Positions 39,403-49,526 of a stretch of 55,232 nt of DNA are shown here, one piece after another. The notes under the pieces are model-generated. The model was not told the origin of the DNA. It saw only the letters and a list, made by a program, of their open reading frames with translations, and ran no database searches. The stretch's first letter is position 1; each line of letters begins with the position of its first letter. The stretch comes from an uncultured Ruminococcus sp. Lineage in GTDB: Bacteria; Bacillota; Clostridia; Oscillospirales; Ruminococcaceae. Location: the NCBI GenBank assembly GCA_944388405.1, contig CALXIQ010000021.1:1-55232 (forward strand). Direction: 5' to 3'. A program made the position numbers and the translations under genes.

Positions 39403-42030
39403 ATGGAAAAAGAGCTTTCAAAGCTTTATGAACCCTCGCAGGTTGAGGACAAGATTTATAAATTCTGGCAGGACAATAACTATTTCCATGCCGAAAGAGA
39501 TCCGCAGAAAACCCCCTACACCATTGTTATTCCTCCCCCCAACGTAACGGGACAGCTTCACATGGGACATGCGCTGGACGAAACATTGCAGGACATTCTT
39601 ATCCGCTGGAAGAGAATGAGTGGATATTCGGCATTGTGGCTTCCCGGAACAGACCATGCCGCTATCGCCACCGAAGCCAAAATCGTTGAGGCAATGCGCA
39701 AGGAAGGGCTTACCAAAGAGGATCTGGGCAGAGAGGGCTTTATGAAGAGAGCCTGGGCTTGGAAAGAACAGTACGGCGGCAGAATAGTTGAGCAGCTTAA
39801 AAAGCTTGGCTCCTCCTGCGACTGGGAAAGAGAACGCTTTACAATGGACGAGGGCTGTTCAAAGGCGGTAAAAGAGGTTTTTGTAAGATACTATGAAAAA
39901 GGGCTTATCTATCGTGGGGAGAGAATGGTAAACTGGTGCCCCAAATGCTGCACCACCCTTTCCGACGCCGAAGTAACCTACGAGGATCAGCCGGGACATT
40001 TCTGGCATCTGCGCTACCCCTTCAAAGACGGTTCGGGCTATGTTGAGCTTGCCACCACCCGTCCCGAAACTCTGCTGGGTGACACTGCCGTTGCGGTAAA
40101 TCCGGGCGACGACAGATACAAACACCTTATCGGCAAGACGCTGATTCTTCCTCTGGTTGGCAGAGAAATTCCCGTTGTTGCCGACGATTATGTAGACATC
40201 GAGTTTGGAACAGGCGTGGTTAAGATTACCCCCGCCCACGACCCAAACGACTTTGAGGTTGGAAAGCGTCACAATCTGCCGGTTATAAACGTTATGACCG
40301 ATGACGCTAAAATAGTTGACGACTATCCCGACTACGCCGGAATGGATCGTTATGAGGCGAGAAAGAAGATTGTCGAGGACCTTGACAAGGGCGGATTCCT
40401 TGTAAAAACTGAAGATCACGATCATAACGTAGGAACCTGCTACCGCTGCGGCACTACCGTTGAGCCTAAGGTTTCAACTCAGTGGTTCGTTAAGATGAAG
40501 CCGCTTGCACAGCCTGCCATCGACGCGGTAAAGAACGGTGAGACAAAGTTTGTTCCCGAGCGTTTTGAGAAGATATATTTCCACTGGCTTGAAAACATCC
40601 GCGACTGGTGCATTTCACGTCAGATCTGGTGGGGACATCAAATTCCCGCTTTCTATTGCGACGACTGCGGAGAAATGGTGGTTACAAAGGAAGATTCGGC
40701 GGTTTGTCCCAAGTGCGGAAAACCGATGCGTCAGGACCCCGACACTCTGGACACCTGGTTTTCATCGGCGCTGTGGCCATTCTCCACTCTTGGCTGGCCT
40801 GACGAAAATGCGGAGGATTACAAGTATTTTTATCCCACAAACACGCTGGTTACAGGCTATGATATTATCCCCTTCTGGGTTATGAGAATGATGTTCTCGG
40901 GAATTGAATGTACCGGCAGAGTTCCCTTCGACACGGTGCTTATACACGGTCTGGTGAGAGATTCTCAGGGCAGAAAAATGTCAAAATCTCTGGGCAACGG
41001 CATCGACCCTCTTGAAATTATCGACAAGTACGGCGCAGACGCTCTGAGATTTATGCTTGCCACCGGAAACGCTCCCGGAAACGATATGCGTTTTATCGAA
41101 GAAAAGGTCAAGGCAAGCAGAAACTTTGCAAACAAGATTTGGAACGCCGCAAGATTTATTATGATGAATCTGCCCGACGGCTTCAAGGCAGAAAGTCTCC
41201 CCGAAAACCTCGCCGTTGAGGACAAGTGGATTGTATCAAAGTTCAACACTCTGGCAAAAGAGATTAATCAGAATCTTGAAGCCTTTGAGCTGGGCGTTGC
41301 GGTTCAGAAGCTTTACGATTTTATCTGGGATGTATACTGCGACTGGTACATCGAGCTTACCAAGCCCAGAATACAGGCAGGCGGCGAAACCGCCCTTACC
41401 GCTCAGAAGGTTCTGGTATGGGTTATGAAGGGTATGCTCAAACTGCTTCACCCATTTATGCCCTACATCACCGAAGAAATCTGGCAGGCGCTTGTAAACG
41501 ACGGCTCTGCAATTATAGTAAGCGACTTCCCGGTTTATGACGAAAAGCTTAGCTTTTCTGAGGACGAGGCGGAGTTTGAAAGAATAATCGCCGCCATCAA
41601 GGGAATAAGAGCCACCAGAAGCGACATGAACGTTCCCCCGTCGGTTAAGGCGAAGGTTTACATTGAAACCGCTTATCCCCAGGTTTTTGAAGCCGGAAAA
41701 ATGTTCTTTGAGCGGCTTGCTTCCGCATCACAGGTTGACATTTCCGACAAATGGGATATTCCCGACAGCGTAACCGTTGTAACCTACGCCGCCAGAATAT
41801 TCATTCCTCTTTCAGACATCATCGACATCGAAAAGGAGCTTGCCCGTCTTAATAAGGAAAAGAAGGCGGTTCAGAAGGATCTGGATTTCCTGGGCGGAAA
41901 GCTTAACAATCAGGGCTTCCTTGCCAAAGCTCCCGAAAAGCTGATAGAAGCCGAAAAGGAGAAGCTTGCAAAGGCTCAGGAAAAAATGGCTAAGATTGAA
42001 GAATCCATAGCTGCGCTGGGCAAAAGATAA
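39403..42030 (+). CDS. valS: Valyl-tRNA synthetase
   Basis: Class I aminoacyl-tRNA synthetase charging tRNA-Val, cytosolic. The 875-residue product has the HIGH box as [15 protein letters not shown] (HMGH at 53-56), the editing domain (about 150-350; [15 protein letters not shown]) and a zinc-ribbon-like [22 protein letters not shown] is seen in [11 protein letters not shown] (about 525). A C-terminal coiled coil ends the protein. ATG 39403 is chosen because AAAGGA lies nine bases upstream and [11 protein letters not shown] is the usual start; ATG 39385 is an alternative. It has its own promoter, a folded leader with a 20-codon ORF, and a terminator. Confidence 0.97.
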   Translation: MEKELSKLYEPSQVEDKIYKFWQDNNYFHAERDPQKTPYTIVIPPPNVTGQLHMGHALDETLQDILIRWKRMSGYSALWLPGTDHAAIATEAKIVEAMRKEGLTKEDLGREGFMKRAWAWKEQYGGRIVEQLKKLGSSCDWERERFTMDEGCSKAVKEVFVRYYEKGLIYRGERMVNWCPKCCTTLSDAEVTYEDQPGHFWHLRYPFKDGSGYVELATTRPETLLGDTAVAVNPGDDRYKHLIGKTLILPLVGREIPVVADDYVDIEFGTGVVKITPAHDPNDFEVGKRHNLPVINVMTDDAKIVDDYPDYAGMDRYEARKKIVEDLDKGGFLVKTEDHDHNVGTCYRCGTTVEPKVSTQWFVKMKPLAQPAIDAVKNGETKFVPERFEKIYFHWLENIRDWCISRQIWWGHQIPAFYCDDCGEMVVTKEDSAVCPKCGKPMRQDPDTLDTWFSSALWPFSTLGWPDENAEDYKYFYPTNTLVTGYDIIPFWVMRMMFSGIECTGRVPFDTVLIHGLVRDSQGRKMSKSLGNGIDPLEIIDKYGADALRFMLATGNAPGNDMRFIEEKVKASRNFANKIWNAARFIMMNLPDGFKAESLPENLAVEDKWIVSKFNTLAKEINQNLEAFELGVAVQKLYDFIWDVYCDWYIELTKPRIQAGGETALTAQKVLVWVMKGMLKLLHPFMPYITEEIWQALVNDGSAIIVSDFPVYDEKLSFSEDEAEFERIIAAIKGIRATRSDMNVPPSVKAKVYIETAYPQVFEAGKMFFERLASASQVDISDKWDIPDSVTVVTYAARIFIPLSDIIDIEKELARLNKEKKAVQKDLDFLGGKLNNQGFLAKAPEKLIEAEKEKLAKAQEKMAKIEESIAALGKR

Positions 42031-42051
42031 ATTGCATTTATAAACAAATTT

Positions 42052-42085
42052 CCTCCCGTGACTAATTCGCCGCGGGAGGTTTTTT
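42052..42085 (+). terminator. Terminator of valS
   Basis: CCTCCCG/CGGGAGG stem followed by six T, 20 bases after the stop codon. A further palindrome (ATTCCCC.../CGGGGGAAT) at about 42099-42124 has no T tract. Confidence 0.85.
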
Positions 42086-42170
42086 GCAAGGTACTGATAT
42101 TCCCCGTTTGTAAGGCGGGGGAATATACAATCTTTTCAGCGTGAGATTTTAAGTTTTTTGCCGTAGTTTC

Positions 42171-42199
42171 TTGACTAAGGGGAGAATATGGGTTAAACT
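42171..42199 (+). promoter_or_regulatory. Promoter of the purine nucleoside phosphorylase operon
   Basis: TTGACT, 17-base spacer, TAAACT, about 30 bases before the start codon. Confidence 0.55.
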
Positions 42200-42231
42200 T
42201 AAAGTATAGAATTTGATAAAGGAGATTTCTT

Positions 42232-43080
42232 ATGACGCCTTATGAAAAGCTGACAAAATGCTATCAGTGTGTAACCTCAAAAATAGACTTCAAGCCCAAG
42301 ATTGCTCTGGTGCTGGGTTCGGGGCTGGGGGACTTTGCCGAAACTGCGGTGGACATTCACTCCACCCTTGACTACAGCGACATCGAAGGCTTCCCACGCT
42401 CCACCGTAGAGGGACACAAGGGCAGGTTTGTGTTTGGATATATAAACGACGTCCCCTGCGTTGTAATGCAGGGCAGGGTGCACTACTATGAGGGCTACCC
42501 TATGACCGACGTAGTTCTGCCCGCAAGGCTTATGTCAATGCTGGGAGCGAAAGTGCTGTTTTTAACCAACGCCTCAGGGGGAATAAACGCCGGCTTTTCC
42601 GCAGGGGATTTTATGCTTATAAAAGACCACATCTCCTGCTTTGTGCCAAACCCACTTATAGGCGAGAATATCGACCGGCTTGGCACACGCTTTCCCGATA
42701 TGAGCAGAATCTACTCCCCCGATATAAGGGAGATAATCAAAGCCATCGCCGCCAGACTGGGAATAAAGCTTCAGGAGGGGGTTTACCTCCAGCTTACCGG
42801 GCCCTCCTTTGAATCGCCGGCGGAGATAAGAATGCTGAGAACCTTCGGTGCGGACGCTGTGGGAATGTCCACTGCGGTGGAGGCTATTGCCGCTAACCAC
42901 TGCGGAATGCTGGTGTGCGGAATATCCTGCATTTCAAATCTTGCCTGCGGAATGACCGACAATCCCCTTACCCATGCGGAGGTTCAGGAGTGCGCCGACA
43001 AGGCTGCTCCCAAGTTCAAACAGCTTATCTCAGAAAGCATTAAGAACATCTCAGGCTATATTGACCTCCACTGTCAATAA
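42232..43080 (+). CDS. Purine nucleoside phosphorylase, class I
   Basis: Trimeric PNP/MTAP-family phosphorylase splitting purine nucleosides with phosphate. The 282-residue product has the phosphate loop [21 protein letters not shown], the base pocket [39 protein letters not shown] and SNLACGM. Asn and Glu positions of the 6-oxopurine (PNP) class rather than adenine-specific MTAP appear to be present, but I cannot align fully. ATG 42232 follows GGAG. It heads an operon with mtnA 17 bases on. This suggests it acts on methylthioinosine or 5'-deoxyinosine besides ordinary nucleosides. Confidence 0.92.
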   Translation: MTPYEKLTKCYQCVTSKIDFKPKIALVLGSGLGDFAETAVDIHSTLDYSDIEGFPRSTVEGHKGRFVFGYINDVPCVVMQGRVHYYEGYPMTDVVLPARLMSMLGAKVLFLTNASGGINAGFSAGDFMLIKDHISCFVPNPLIGENIDRLGTRFPDMSRIYSPDIREIIKAIAARLGIKLQEGVYLQLTGPSFESPAEIRMLRTFGADAVGMSTAVEAIAANHCGMLVCGISCISNLACGMTDNPLTHAEVQECADKAAPKFKQLISESIKNISGYIDLHCQ

Positions 43081-43097
43081 GCGAAAGGAGCAAGGCT

Positions 43098-44138
43098 GTG
43101 ATTTACAATCAAAACGACAGCGTAAGACTTTCCCCCGACGGAAAATCGGTGGTTATAATCGACCAGACTAAGCTGCCGGGTGAGAAAAAGCTGCTGACCC
43201 TTAACGATGAAGCGGAAATGTTCGACGCTATCAGCTCACTTAAAGTAAGGGGCGCGCCTGCCATCGGGATTTTTGCAGGGTACGCATTGTATGTACTGGC
43301 TTGCCGCTTTGATGAGGGCGAGGACTTTTTTGAAAGGCTGGAAAAAACGGCAGAGTATCTGAACTCCGCACGACCCACCGCAGTTAATCTCTCCTACGCT
43401 CTTGACCGGGTGAGAAATGCCGCTTTAAGCAAGGCAGGCTGTGGAAGACAGGAAATTCTTGAGACAATGAAAGGGGAGGCAGAGAAAATTCACCTTGAGG
43501 ATATTGAATCCTGCGAAAGAATGTCACGCTACGGGCTTAGTTTAGTTAAAAGCGGAGATGGAATCCTCACCCACTGCAATGCGGGAGCGCTTGCCACCTC
43601 ACGCTACGGCACAGCTCTGGGACCTCTTCTCTACGGCGCAGAGAGGGGATACAAATTTCACGCCTACATCGATGAAACCAGACCTCTTCTCCAAGGCTCA
43701 CGGCTTACCGCCTACGAGCTTATGAGCGCCGGAATAGACTGCACTCTTATCTGCGACAACATGGCAGGGCTTGTGATGAGTCAGGGGAAAATTCAGGCGT
43801 GCTTTGCAGGCTGCGACCGTGCGGCTGTCAACGGCGACTGCGCCAACAAGATAGGCACTTTGTCTGTGGCGGTGCTGGCGGATTATTATAAAATTCCATT
43901 CTACATATTCTGCCCTACCTCCACTATAGATGTAAACTGCAAAACCGGAGCGGATATTGTTATTGAAGAGCGCAAGCCGGAGGAGATAACCTCGCTGTAC
44001 TTTGACCGGCAGATTGCCCCTGAGGGGATAAACTGCTACAATCCGGCTTTTGACGTTACCCCAAACAGTCTTATTACCGCCATCATCACCGAAAAGGGAA
44101 TAATAAGACGGGGCGAATCAATAGAGAAGATACTTTAA
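43098..44138 (+). CDS. mtnA: Methylthioribose-1-phosphate isomerase
   Basis: Cytosolic aldose-ketose isomerase of the methionine-salvage route, converting methylthioribose-1-phosphate to methylthioribulose-1-phosphate. The 346-residue protein belongs to the eIF2B-like family and shows [37 protein letters not shown] with the catalytic cysteine region, [16 protein letters not shown], and the catalytic aspartate in [19 protein letters not shown]. The start is GTG 43098 behind AAAGGAG. The expected later genes (mtnB, mtnC, mtnD) are absent from the window, so the product may go to an aldolase shunt. Confidence 0.95.
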   Translation: MIYNQNDSVRLSPDGKSVVIIDQTKLPGEKKLLTLNDEAEMFDAISSLKVRGAPAIGIFAGYALYVLACRFDEGEDFFERLEKTAEYLNSARPTAVNLSYALDRVRNAALSKAGCGRQEILETMKGEAEKIHLEDIESCERMSRYGLSLVKSGDGILTHCNAGALATSRYGTALGPLLYGAERGYKFHAYIDETRPLLQGSRLTAYELMSAGIDCTLICDNMAGLVMSQGKIQACFAGCDRAAVNGDCANKIGTLSVAVLADYYKIPFYIFCPTSTIDVNCKTGADIVIEERKPEEITSLYFDRQIAPEGINCYNPAFDVTPNSLITAIITEKGIIRRGESIEKIL

Positions 44139-44153
44139 CAGGAGGACTGACCT

Positions 44154-44360
44154 ATGAACAAGAATGTACGCTTAAACGAGGATAAAGAAATAGTAAAAAA
44201 GGTTCGTGAAGGGCTGAAACGGACGGGCGGATACTGTCCATGCCGTCTTCAGCAAACCGAGGACACAAAATGCGTCTGCAAGGAGTTCAGAGAGCAGATT
44301 GCCGACCCTGAGTTTGAAGGCTACTGCCACTGTCTGCTGTATTATAAGTCAAAGGGCTGA
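44154..44360 (+). CDS. Ferredoxin-thioredoxin reductase catalytic-subunit-like protein
   Basis: 68-residue protein with the cysteine pattern of the FTR catalytic chain: GGYCPCRLQQ, then CVCKEFREQI, then GYCHCLLYYK. In FTR these cysteines hold a [4Fe-4S] cluster beside a redox-active disulfide. It is shorter than plant FTR (about 110 residues) and no variable subunit is nearby. It lies 15 bases after mtnA with an AGGAGG site, so it belongs to that operon. Its electron partner and target are unknown. Confidence 0.82.
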   Translation: MNKNVRLNEDKEIVKKVREGLKRTGGYCPCRLQQTEDTKCVCKEFREQIADPEFEGYCHCLLYYKSKG

Positions 44361-44370
44361 GAAAACAAAA

Positions 44371-44406
44371 ACCGTGCAGGGCATTTTCCTCTGCACGGTG
44401 TTTTTT
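44371..44406. terminator. Bidirectional terminator between convergent operons
   Basis: CCGTGCAG/CTGCACGG stem with A run on the left and TTTTTT on the right. It ends the PNP/mtnA operon and the minus-strand deaminase gene. Confidence 0.9.
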
Positions 44407-44409
44407 ATA

Positions 44410-45693
44410 TCAGTTTCTTGCTTTAAGGGCTTCAAGCTGTTCGTTACTGCGGGCGTAAATGCGATTTACATCCTCCCCAACATGGAAAACGCCGTCCTTA
44501 TAGAGGACTTTTCCGGCGCACATTGTAAGCTTAACATTCTGCTTTGAGCCGCTGTAGACAAGGTTTTTGGCGATGTTGTTCAAAGGCTGCATATTGGGCT
44601 TAGAAAGGTCTATCACTATAAGGTCCGCCTGACTACCCACCGAAAGGTCGGTGCAGTTATCAAGTCCCATTGCCAGGGCAGAGCCTTTTACCGCCGCCTT
44701 TAAAACCACATCCGCAGGACAGGCTGCGGCGTCGCCCCTTTTGATTTTTTGCAGCGCAGTCATAAGGAACATTTCCCTGAACATATCAAGACAGTTGTTG
44801 CTGGCAGGACCGTCGGTGCCGATTGCAAGGTTCACACCCTTTTCCGCCATGTCGCAGATTGGTGCGATTCCGCTGGCAAGCTTGGAATTTGAGCCGGGAC
44901 AGGTTACCGCCCACACCCCATGACGCTTGAAAATTTCCATGTCGTTGCTGCTGAAATGAACGCAGTGAAAGCCTGCTCCCCCGTAGTTGTATATGCCAAG
45001 GGAATCAAACAGCTCTGTAGGGGTTTTGCCGTACTTTTCCACGCACTCGGCTACTTCCTTTGCCGTTTCGGAATTGTGCACCGACACGGGGGCTTTGTAT
45101 TTTTCCGCAAGCTGTGCCACACCCTCCATCAGCTCATAGTCCGCAGTGTATTCGGCATGAAAGCCCAGCCAGTATGATACAAGAGGATGTTTTCCGTTAA
45201 AGCGGTTGTAGTTTTCCTCCAGACGTTTTACTGCCGACTTATCACCGCTTATTGCGCCGCACATAACGGTTCTGAATCCGCTTTCGGTGCAGGCTTTGAA
45301 ATAGTCGTCAAGCTCAAAATACATATCAAAGCAGGCGGTTATGCCGGAGGTCAGGTACTCCAAAATCGCAAGCTTGGTAAACCAGTAGACATCTTCCCCC
45401 GTAAGCTTGGCTTCCATCGGGAAAACCTGCTTAAAAAGCCAGTCCTGCAATGACATATCATCGGCGTAGGACCTTAAAAAGGTCATGGCGGAATGGGTGT
45501 GGGCGTTTTTAAAGGAAGGCATCAAAAGATTGCCCTCAAGGTCGTATTCCTTTTCAAATATGGTGCTTTTAAGCTGCTCGTCCGAAGGGATTCCCACAAA
45601 AGCTATTTTGTCCCCCTCTACCCAAACCTCACGGTTTTGAGTGTTTACACTGCCGTCTGCGTCAAGGGTTATGCCGTTTTTAAATCTTATCAT
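44410..45693 (-). CDS. S-adenosylhomocysteine/5'-methylthioadenosine deaminase-type amidohydrolase
   Basis: Zinc amidohydrolase of the MTA/SAH deaminase (MtaD/TrzN-like) group, which converts adenine nucleosides of SAM metabolism to inosine forms. The 427-residue product has the metal motif NAHTHSAMTFLR, HAEYTADYELM, VSVHNSET, GFHCVHF and GTDGPASNNCLDM. ATG 45693 follows AGAGG; a longer 41-codon extension runs into glmU sequence and has no site. It lies convergent to pnp and mtnA, and with them would form a deamination route for MTA or 5'-deoxyadenosine salvage. Confidence 0.9.
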   Translation of the reverse strand: MIRFKNGITLDADGSVNTQNREVWVEGDKIAFVGIPSDEQLKSTIFEKEYDLEGNLLMPSFKNAHTHSAMTFLRSYADDMSLQDWLFKQVFPMEAKLTGEDVYWFTKLAILEYLTSGITACFDMYFELDDYFKACTESGFRTVMCGAISGDKSAVKRLEENYNRFNGKHPLVSYWLGFHAEYTADYELMEGVAQLAEKYKAPVSVHNSETAKEVAECVEKYGKTPTELFDSLGIYNYGGAGFHCVHFSSNDMEIFKRHGVWAVTCPGSNSKLASGIAPICDMAEKGVNLAIGTDGPASNNCLDMFREMFLMTALQKIKRGDAAACPADVVLKAAVKGSALAMGLDNCTDLSVGSQADLIVIDLSKPNMQPLNNIAKNLVYSGSKQNVKLTMCAGKVLYKDGVFHVGEDVNRIYARSNEQLEALKARN

Positions 45694-45739
45694 GTTTTTC
45701 CTCTTTTCATTTTGTAAGCCCTGTTTTGCCGATAAGGGG

Positions 45740-47173
45740 TTACTCGTGGTGGTTTTCTCCGCCCTTAACCTGCTTTTCAAACTTTTCGGTGCGGTTTTTA
45801 AGCTTTTTAACCGCATAGCCTTCCTTGATTTCCTCTTTGGTGCGTTCGATGGCTAAAGCGTCCGCCGGAACGTCACGGGTTATGGTAGAGCCTGCCGCAG
45901 TGTACGCCCCTCTGCCTATTCTTACGGGAGCGACCAGATTGGTGTTGCAGCCTATAAAGGCGTTGTCCTCGATTACGGTGCGGAATTTCTTGTCGCCGTT
46001 GTAGTTTACCGTAACCACTCCACAGCCGAAGTTTACATTGGCGCCCACGTCGGAATCGCCTATATAGGTAAGATGAGCCACCGCAGTGTACTCTCCTATG
46101 GTGGAATTTTTTATCTCTACAAAGTCGCCTATCTTAGCGCCTTTCTTTATGTGGGAGTTGGGCCTCAGCTGAACGTAGGGTCCGATTTTAACGTCGTCCT
46201 CTATAACCGATTCATATGCCTGAACGTTGTTGAGATTTACATTGTTGCCCACCTGTGTGTTTTCGATAATGCAGTTGTTTCCGATAACGCAGTTCTCACC
46301 GATAGTGGTGTTTCCTCTGAGTATAACCCCCGAGTGGATTACAGTGCCCTGACCTATGGTTACGCTGTTGCCGATTGAAACGCCGTCGGTACAGCAAAAT
46401 TCAATGCCCTCTTCAAGCCATTTGGAGATAATCTCTTCCCTTGCGATGTCGTTTAACATAAGCAGACCCTTGCGGTCGTTTGCGCCCAGCGCAACGTTGG
46501 GATTGCCTGAAATGTAAGCGTCGGCAGTCTTGCCCTTTGAGATTATAAGCTCTATGCAGTCGGTGAGATAATATTCACCTTGAGCGTTTTCGGGCTTTAT
46601 TTCAAACAGCACCTCCAGCAGGTCGGCGGTTTTGAACCAGTAGCAACCGCTGTTTACCTCAGTGATGGCAAGCTGCATTGGATTGCAGTCCTTATGCTCC
46701 ACAATTCCGCTGATGCCGTATTCGTTTCTGATTATTCTGCCGTAGCCGGAGGGGTCCTCAACCCTTGAGGTCACCACAGTTACGCCGCAGTCTCTGCTCT
46801 GGTGAAGCTCCAGCGCGCCGATTATGGTGTCGGCGTCGATAAAAGGAGCGTCGCCGCACAGCACCAGAGTGTTGCCCTCACGGTTTGCTTCAAGGAATTC
46901 CTTAGCCTGCATAACGGCGTGACCTGTACCCAGCCTTTCCTCCTGCATAACCGAGGTTATGTCCGCCTTTGAGCTACGGTTTTCAAGAAATTCATCTATC
47001 TGCTCACTTTCATAGCCCTTTACAACGCACACCTTATCAAGTCCTGCGTTTTCACAGGCTGTTATAACCCACTCAAGCATCGGTTCGCCCAGCACGTTGC
47101 ACAGCACTTTGGGCTTGTTGGTTTTCATTCGTTTTCCCTGACCTCCTGCCAGGATAACGGCAGTATTTGCCAT
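45740..47173 (-). CDS. glmU: Bifunctional UDP-N-acetylglucosamine pyrophosphorylase / glucosamine-1-phosphate acetyltransferase
   Basis: Makes UDP-GlcNAc for wall synthesis. The 477-residue protein has the uridylyltransferase domain (about 1-230; LAGGQGKRMKTNKPKVL at the N-terminus and VLCGDAPFIDADT). The left-handed beta-helix acetyltransferase domain (about 255-450) shows hexapeptide repeats and VNYNGDKKFRTVIEDNAFIG. A charged tail of about 25 residues exceeds the usual length. ATG 47173 has only a modest AAGGA site. The deaminase gene follows 46 bases later and may be co-transcribed. Confidence 0.97.
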   Translation of the reverse strand: MANTAVILAGGQGKRMKTNKPKVLCNVLGEPMLEWVITACENAGLDKVCVVKGYESEQIDEFLENRSSKADITSVMQEERLGTGHAVMQAKEFLEANREGNTLVLCGDAPFIDADTIIGALELHQSRDCGVTVVTSRVEDPSGYGRIIRNEYGISGIVEHKDCNPMQLAITEVNSGCYWFKTADLLEVLFEIKPENAQGEYYLTDCIELIISKGKTADAYISGNPNVALGANDRKGLLMLNDIAREEIISKWLEEGIEFCCTDGVSIGNSVTIGQGTVIHSGVILRGNTTIGENCVIGNNCIIENTQVGNNVNLNNVQAYESVIEDDVKIGPYVQLRPNSHIKKGAKIGDFVEIKNSTIGEYTAVAHLTYIGDSDVGANVNFGCGVVTVNYNGDKKFRTVIEDNAFIGCNTNLVAPVRIGRGAYTAAGSTITRDVPADALAIERTKEEIKEGYAVKKLKNRTEKFEKQVKGGENHHE

Positions 47174-47328
47174 AAAAATCAGTCCTTCCGAAGATTTTCT
47201 GCTATGTTTCAGTTATATATTATAGTATATTTATCCTCTTCCGTCAAGTATGACGACAACATTCGCCGTTTATAGCTTTTCCCCCTTTCCATACAAATCA
47301 ATTATGGTAAGCCATTATAAATAAGTAT

Positions 47329-47357
47329 TTGAAATTTAACGGGTTATCTGCTATAAT
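47329..47357 (+). promoter_or_regulatory. Promoter of the DUF3737 gene
   Basis: TTGAAA, 17-base spacer, TATAAT, about 60 bases before the start codon. Confidence 0.65.
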
Positions 47358-47416
47358 AAAATAAACAAAGCCCTTATGGGGCAATTGTAATGAATTTATA
47401 AGACGGAGGGGTTAAT

Positions 47417-48268
47417 ATGAAAATAATTCAAAATCAGACTTTTGATGAAAAAAGAGCCCTTTACGGAAGTAACGATATACTGGTAAAGGACTGTTCCTTT
47501 GACGGACCGGCAGACGGCGAAAGCGCCTTCAAGGAATGTAAAAACGTCAAAGCGGAGGGCTGCTTTTTAAATCTGCGCTATCCGTTCTGGCATGACGATA
47601 ATCTTAAAATCTGCGGCTGTGAGATGACGGAGCTTTGCAGAGCGGCGCTGTGGTATTCCCACGATATTGAAATTACCGACACCAAGCTTCACGGCATTAA
47701 GGCGCTGAGAGAGTGCGGAAACGTAAGAATGAAGAGTTGCGATATAGTTTCGCCGGAGTTTGGCTGGTCGGTAGACGGCATTGATATGGAGGACTGCGAT
47801 GCAGACAGCGAGTATTTTATGATGCGCTCAACAAATCTGCATTTTAAAAACGTACGCATGAAGGGTAAGTATTCCTTCCAGTACATTGAAAACTCGGTGT
47901 TTGAAAACTGTGAATTTGACACAAAGGACGCCTTCTGGCACGCCAAAAACGTAGTGATACGCAACAGCGTGGTGAAGGGCGAGTATCTGGCGTGGTACTG
48001 CGAAAACGTCACCTTTGAAAACTGCAAGATCATCGGTACTCAGCCTCTTTGCTACTGCAAGGGACTGAAGCTTGTAAACTGCGAAATGATTGACGCAGAC
48101 CTGGCATTTGAACGCTCTGAGGTGGAAGCCACCGTTACCACTCCCATGATAAGCATTAAAAATCCCCTTGCGGGAAGCTGCATTACAGTTCCCGCTGTGG
48201 GTGAGATTATCAGGGACATTCCGGGAGCAGACGGCAAGGTAATCACAAAATGCTGTGCCTGCGCCTGA
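47417..48268 (+). CDS. DUF3737 family beta-helix protein
   Basis: 283-residue cytoplasmic protein of the DUF3737 family, whose members look like right-handed beta-helices. Repeating strand-turn units with regularly placed Cys, Asn and Phe are visible (SVFENCEFDTKDAFWHAKN, NVTFENCKIIGTQ, GLKLVNCEMID), with characteristic RYPFWHDDNLKI and SEYFMMRSTNLHF segments. ATG 47417 follows GGAGGGG. It is followed after 82 bases by the iron alcohol dehydrogenase gene, with no terminator seen between. Function is unknown for the family. Confidence 0.9.
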   Translation: MKIIQNQTFDEKRALYGSNDILVKDCSFDGPADGESAFKECKNVKAEGCFLNLRYPFWHDDNLKICGCEMTELCRAALWYSHDIEITDTKLHGIKALRECGNVRMKSCDIVSPEFGWSVDGIDMEDCDADSEYFMMRSTNLHFKNVRMKGKYSFQYIENSVFENCEFDTKDAFWHAKNVVIRNSVVKGEYLAWYCENVTFENCKIIGTQPLCYCKGLKLVNCEMIDADLAFERSEVEATVTTPMISIKNPLAGSCITVPAVGEIIRDIPGADGKVITKCCACA

Positions 48269-48350
48269 AAATGCAGGAAAAAAGCCGTGACGGGATTCCC
48301 CCGGCAGGGGCTTTGATATAAAAAAAGACAAAACCAAAGGAGGACATTTT

Positions 48351-49523
48351 ATGTTAGGAAATTTTTCTTACTGCAACCCCACAAAGCTTTACTTCGGTGA
48401 CGATTCGCTGAAATATCTCAACGACGAACTGCCTAAATACGGCGATAACGTAGTGCTTATCTACGGCGGCGGTTCAATTAAAAAGAACGGCATCTACGAC
48501 GAGGTTGTAAAGATTCTTAATGACAACGGAAAGAATGTAGCTGAAATATCGGGCGTTATGCCTAACCCCACCCTGCCTAAGCTTTATGAGGGCATCGAAA
48601 TTGCCCGCAAGCACAAGGCAGACCTGCTGCTGGCGGTAGGCGGCGGTTCGGTGTGCGACTATGCAAAGGCGGTTTCCGTTTCGGTAAACTGCGAGGAGGA
48701 CTGCTGGGATAAGTATTTCATCAGATTTGAAGAGCCGGACTGCGAAGTTATCCCTGTAGGCTGCGTGCTGACTATGGTGGGAACAGGGTCGGAGATGAAC
48801 GCAGGCTCGGTTATCACAAATCCCGAAACCAAGCAGAAGATAGGTCATGTGTTTGCAGATGAAAAAATCATGCCCAGATTTTCAATTCTCAATCCAAAAT
48901 ACACTCTGACGCTGCCCCACTATCAGATGGTAGCAGGTATTTACGACATCTTCAACCACATCTGCGAGCAGTATTTCTCCGGCGAGGACGACAACACTTC
49001 AGACTACATCAGCGAAGGTCTTATGCGCTCACTGCTTCATTCCAGTAGGATTGCAAACAAGAATCCACAGGATTACGAAGCCAGAAGCAATATTATGTGG
49101 ACTGCAACCTGGGCGCTGAACACTCTGGTGGCAAAGGGCAAAACCACCGACTGGATGGTGCATATGCTGGGTCAGGCGGTAGGCGCTTACACCAATGCAA
49201 CTCACGGCATGACTCTGGCGGCGGTTTCACTGCCTTATTACCGTTACATTATGCCCTACGGTCTGCAAAAGTTCAAGCGTTTTGCCGTAAACGTATGGGA
49301 TGTTGACACTGCCGGAAAAACCGACGAGCAGGTTGCAAACGAGGGCCTTGAGGCTATGGAAAGCTGGATGAAAGAGCTTGGTCTGGTTATGAACATTTCA
49401 GAGCTGGGCGCAACGGAAGATATGCTTGAAGGACTTGCCGATTCCACTCTTATCATGAACGGCGGCTACAAGGTTCTGACACGTGATGAAATTATAACAA
49501 TACTGAAAGAGAGCATGAAATAA
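48351..49523 (+). CDS. Iron-containing alcohol dehydrogenase (butanol dehydrogenase type)
   Basis: NAD(P)H-dependent aldehyde/alcohol oxidoreductase of the Fe-ADH family, BdhA/YqhD branch; probably an aldehyde sink. The 390-residue product has the dinucleotide loop AVGGGSVCDYAKAVS, TMVGTGSEMN and the metal ligands in YDIFNHICEQYFSG and VHMLGQAVGAYTNATHGMTLA. ATG 48351 follows AGGAGG. Its stop is three bases before the ECF S-component start, so these genes are probably one operon. Confidence 0.94.
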   Translation: MLGNFSYCNPTKLYFGDDSLKYLNDELPKYGDNVVLIYGGGSIKKNGIYDEVVKILNDNGKNVAEISGVMPNPTLPKLYEGIEIARKHKADLLLAVGGGSVCDYAKAVSVSVNCEEDCWDKYFIRFEEPDCEVIPVGCVLTMVGTGSEMNAGSVITNPETKQKIGHVFADEKIMPRFSILNPKYTLTLPHYQMVAGIYDIFNHICEQYFSGEDDNTSDYISEGLMRSLLHSSRIANKNPQDYEARSNIMWTATWALNTLVAKGKTTDWMVHMLGQAVGAYTNATHGMTLAAVSLPYYRYIMPYGLQKFKRFAVNVWDVDTAGKTDEQVANEGLEAMESWMKELGLVMNISELGATEDMLEGLADSTLIMNGGYKVLTRDEIITILKESMK

Positions 49524-49526
49524 CAA

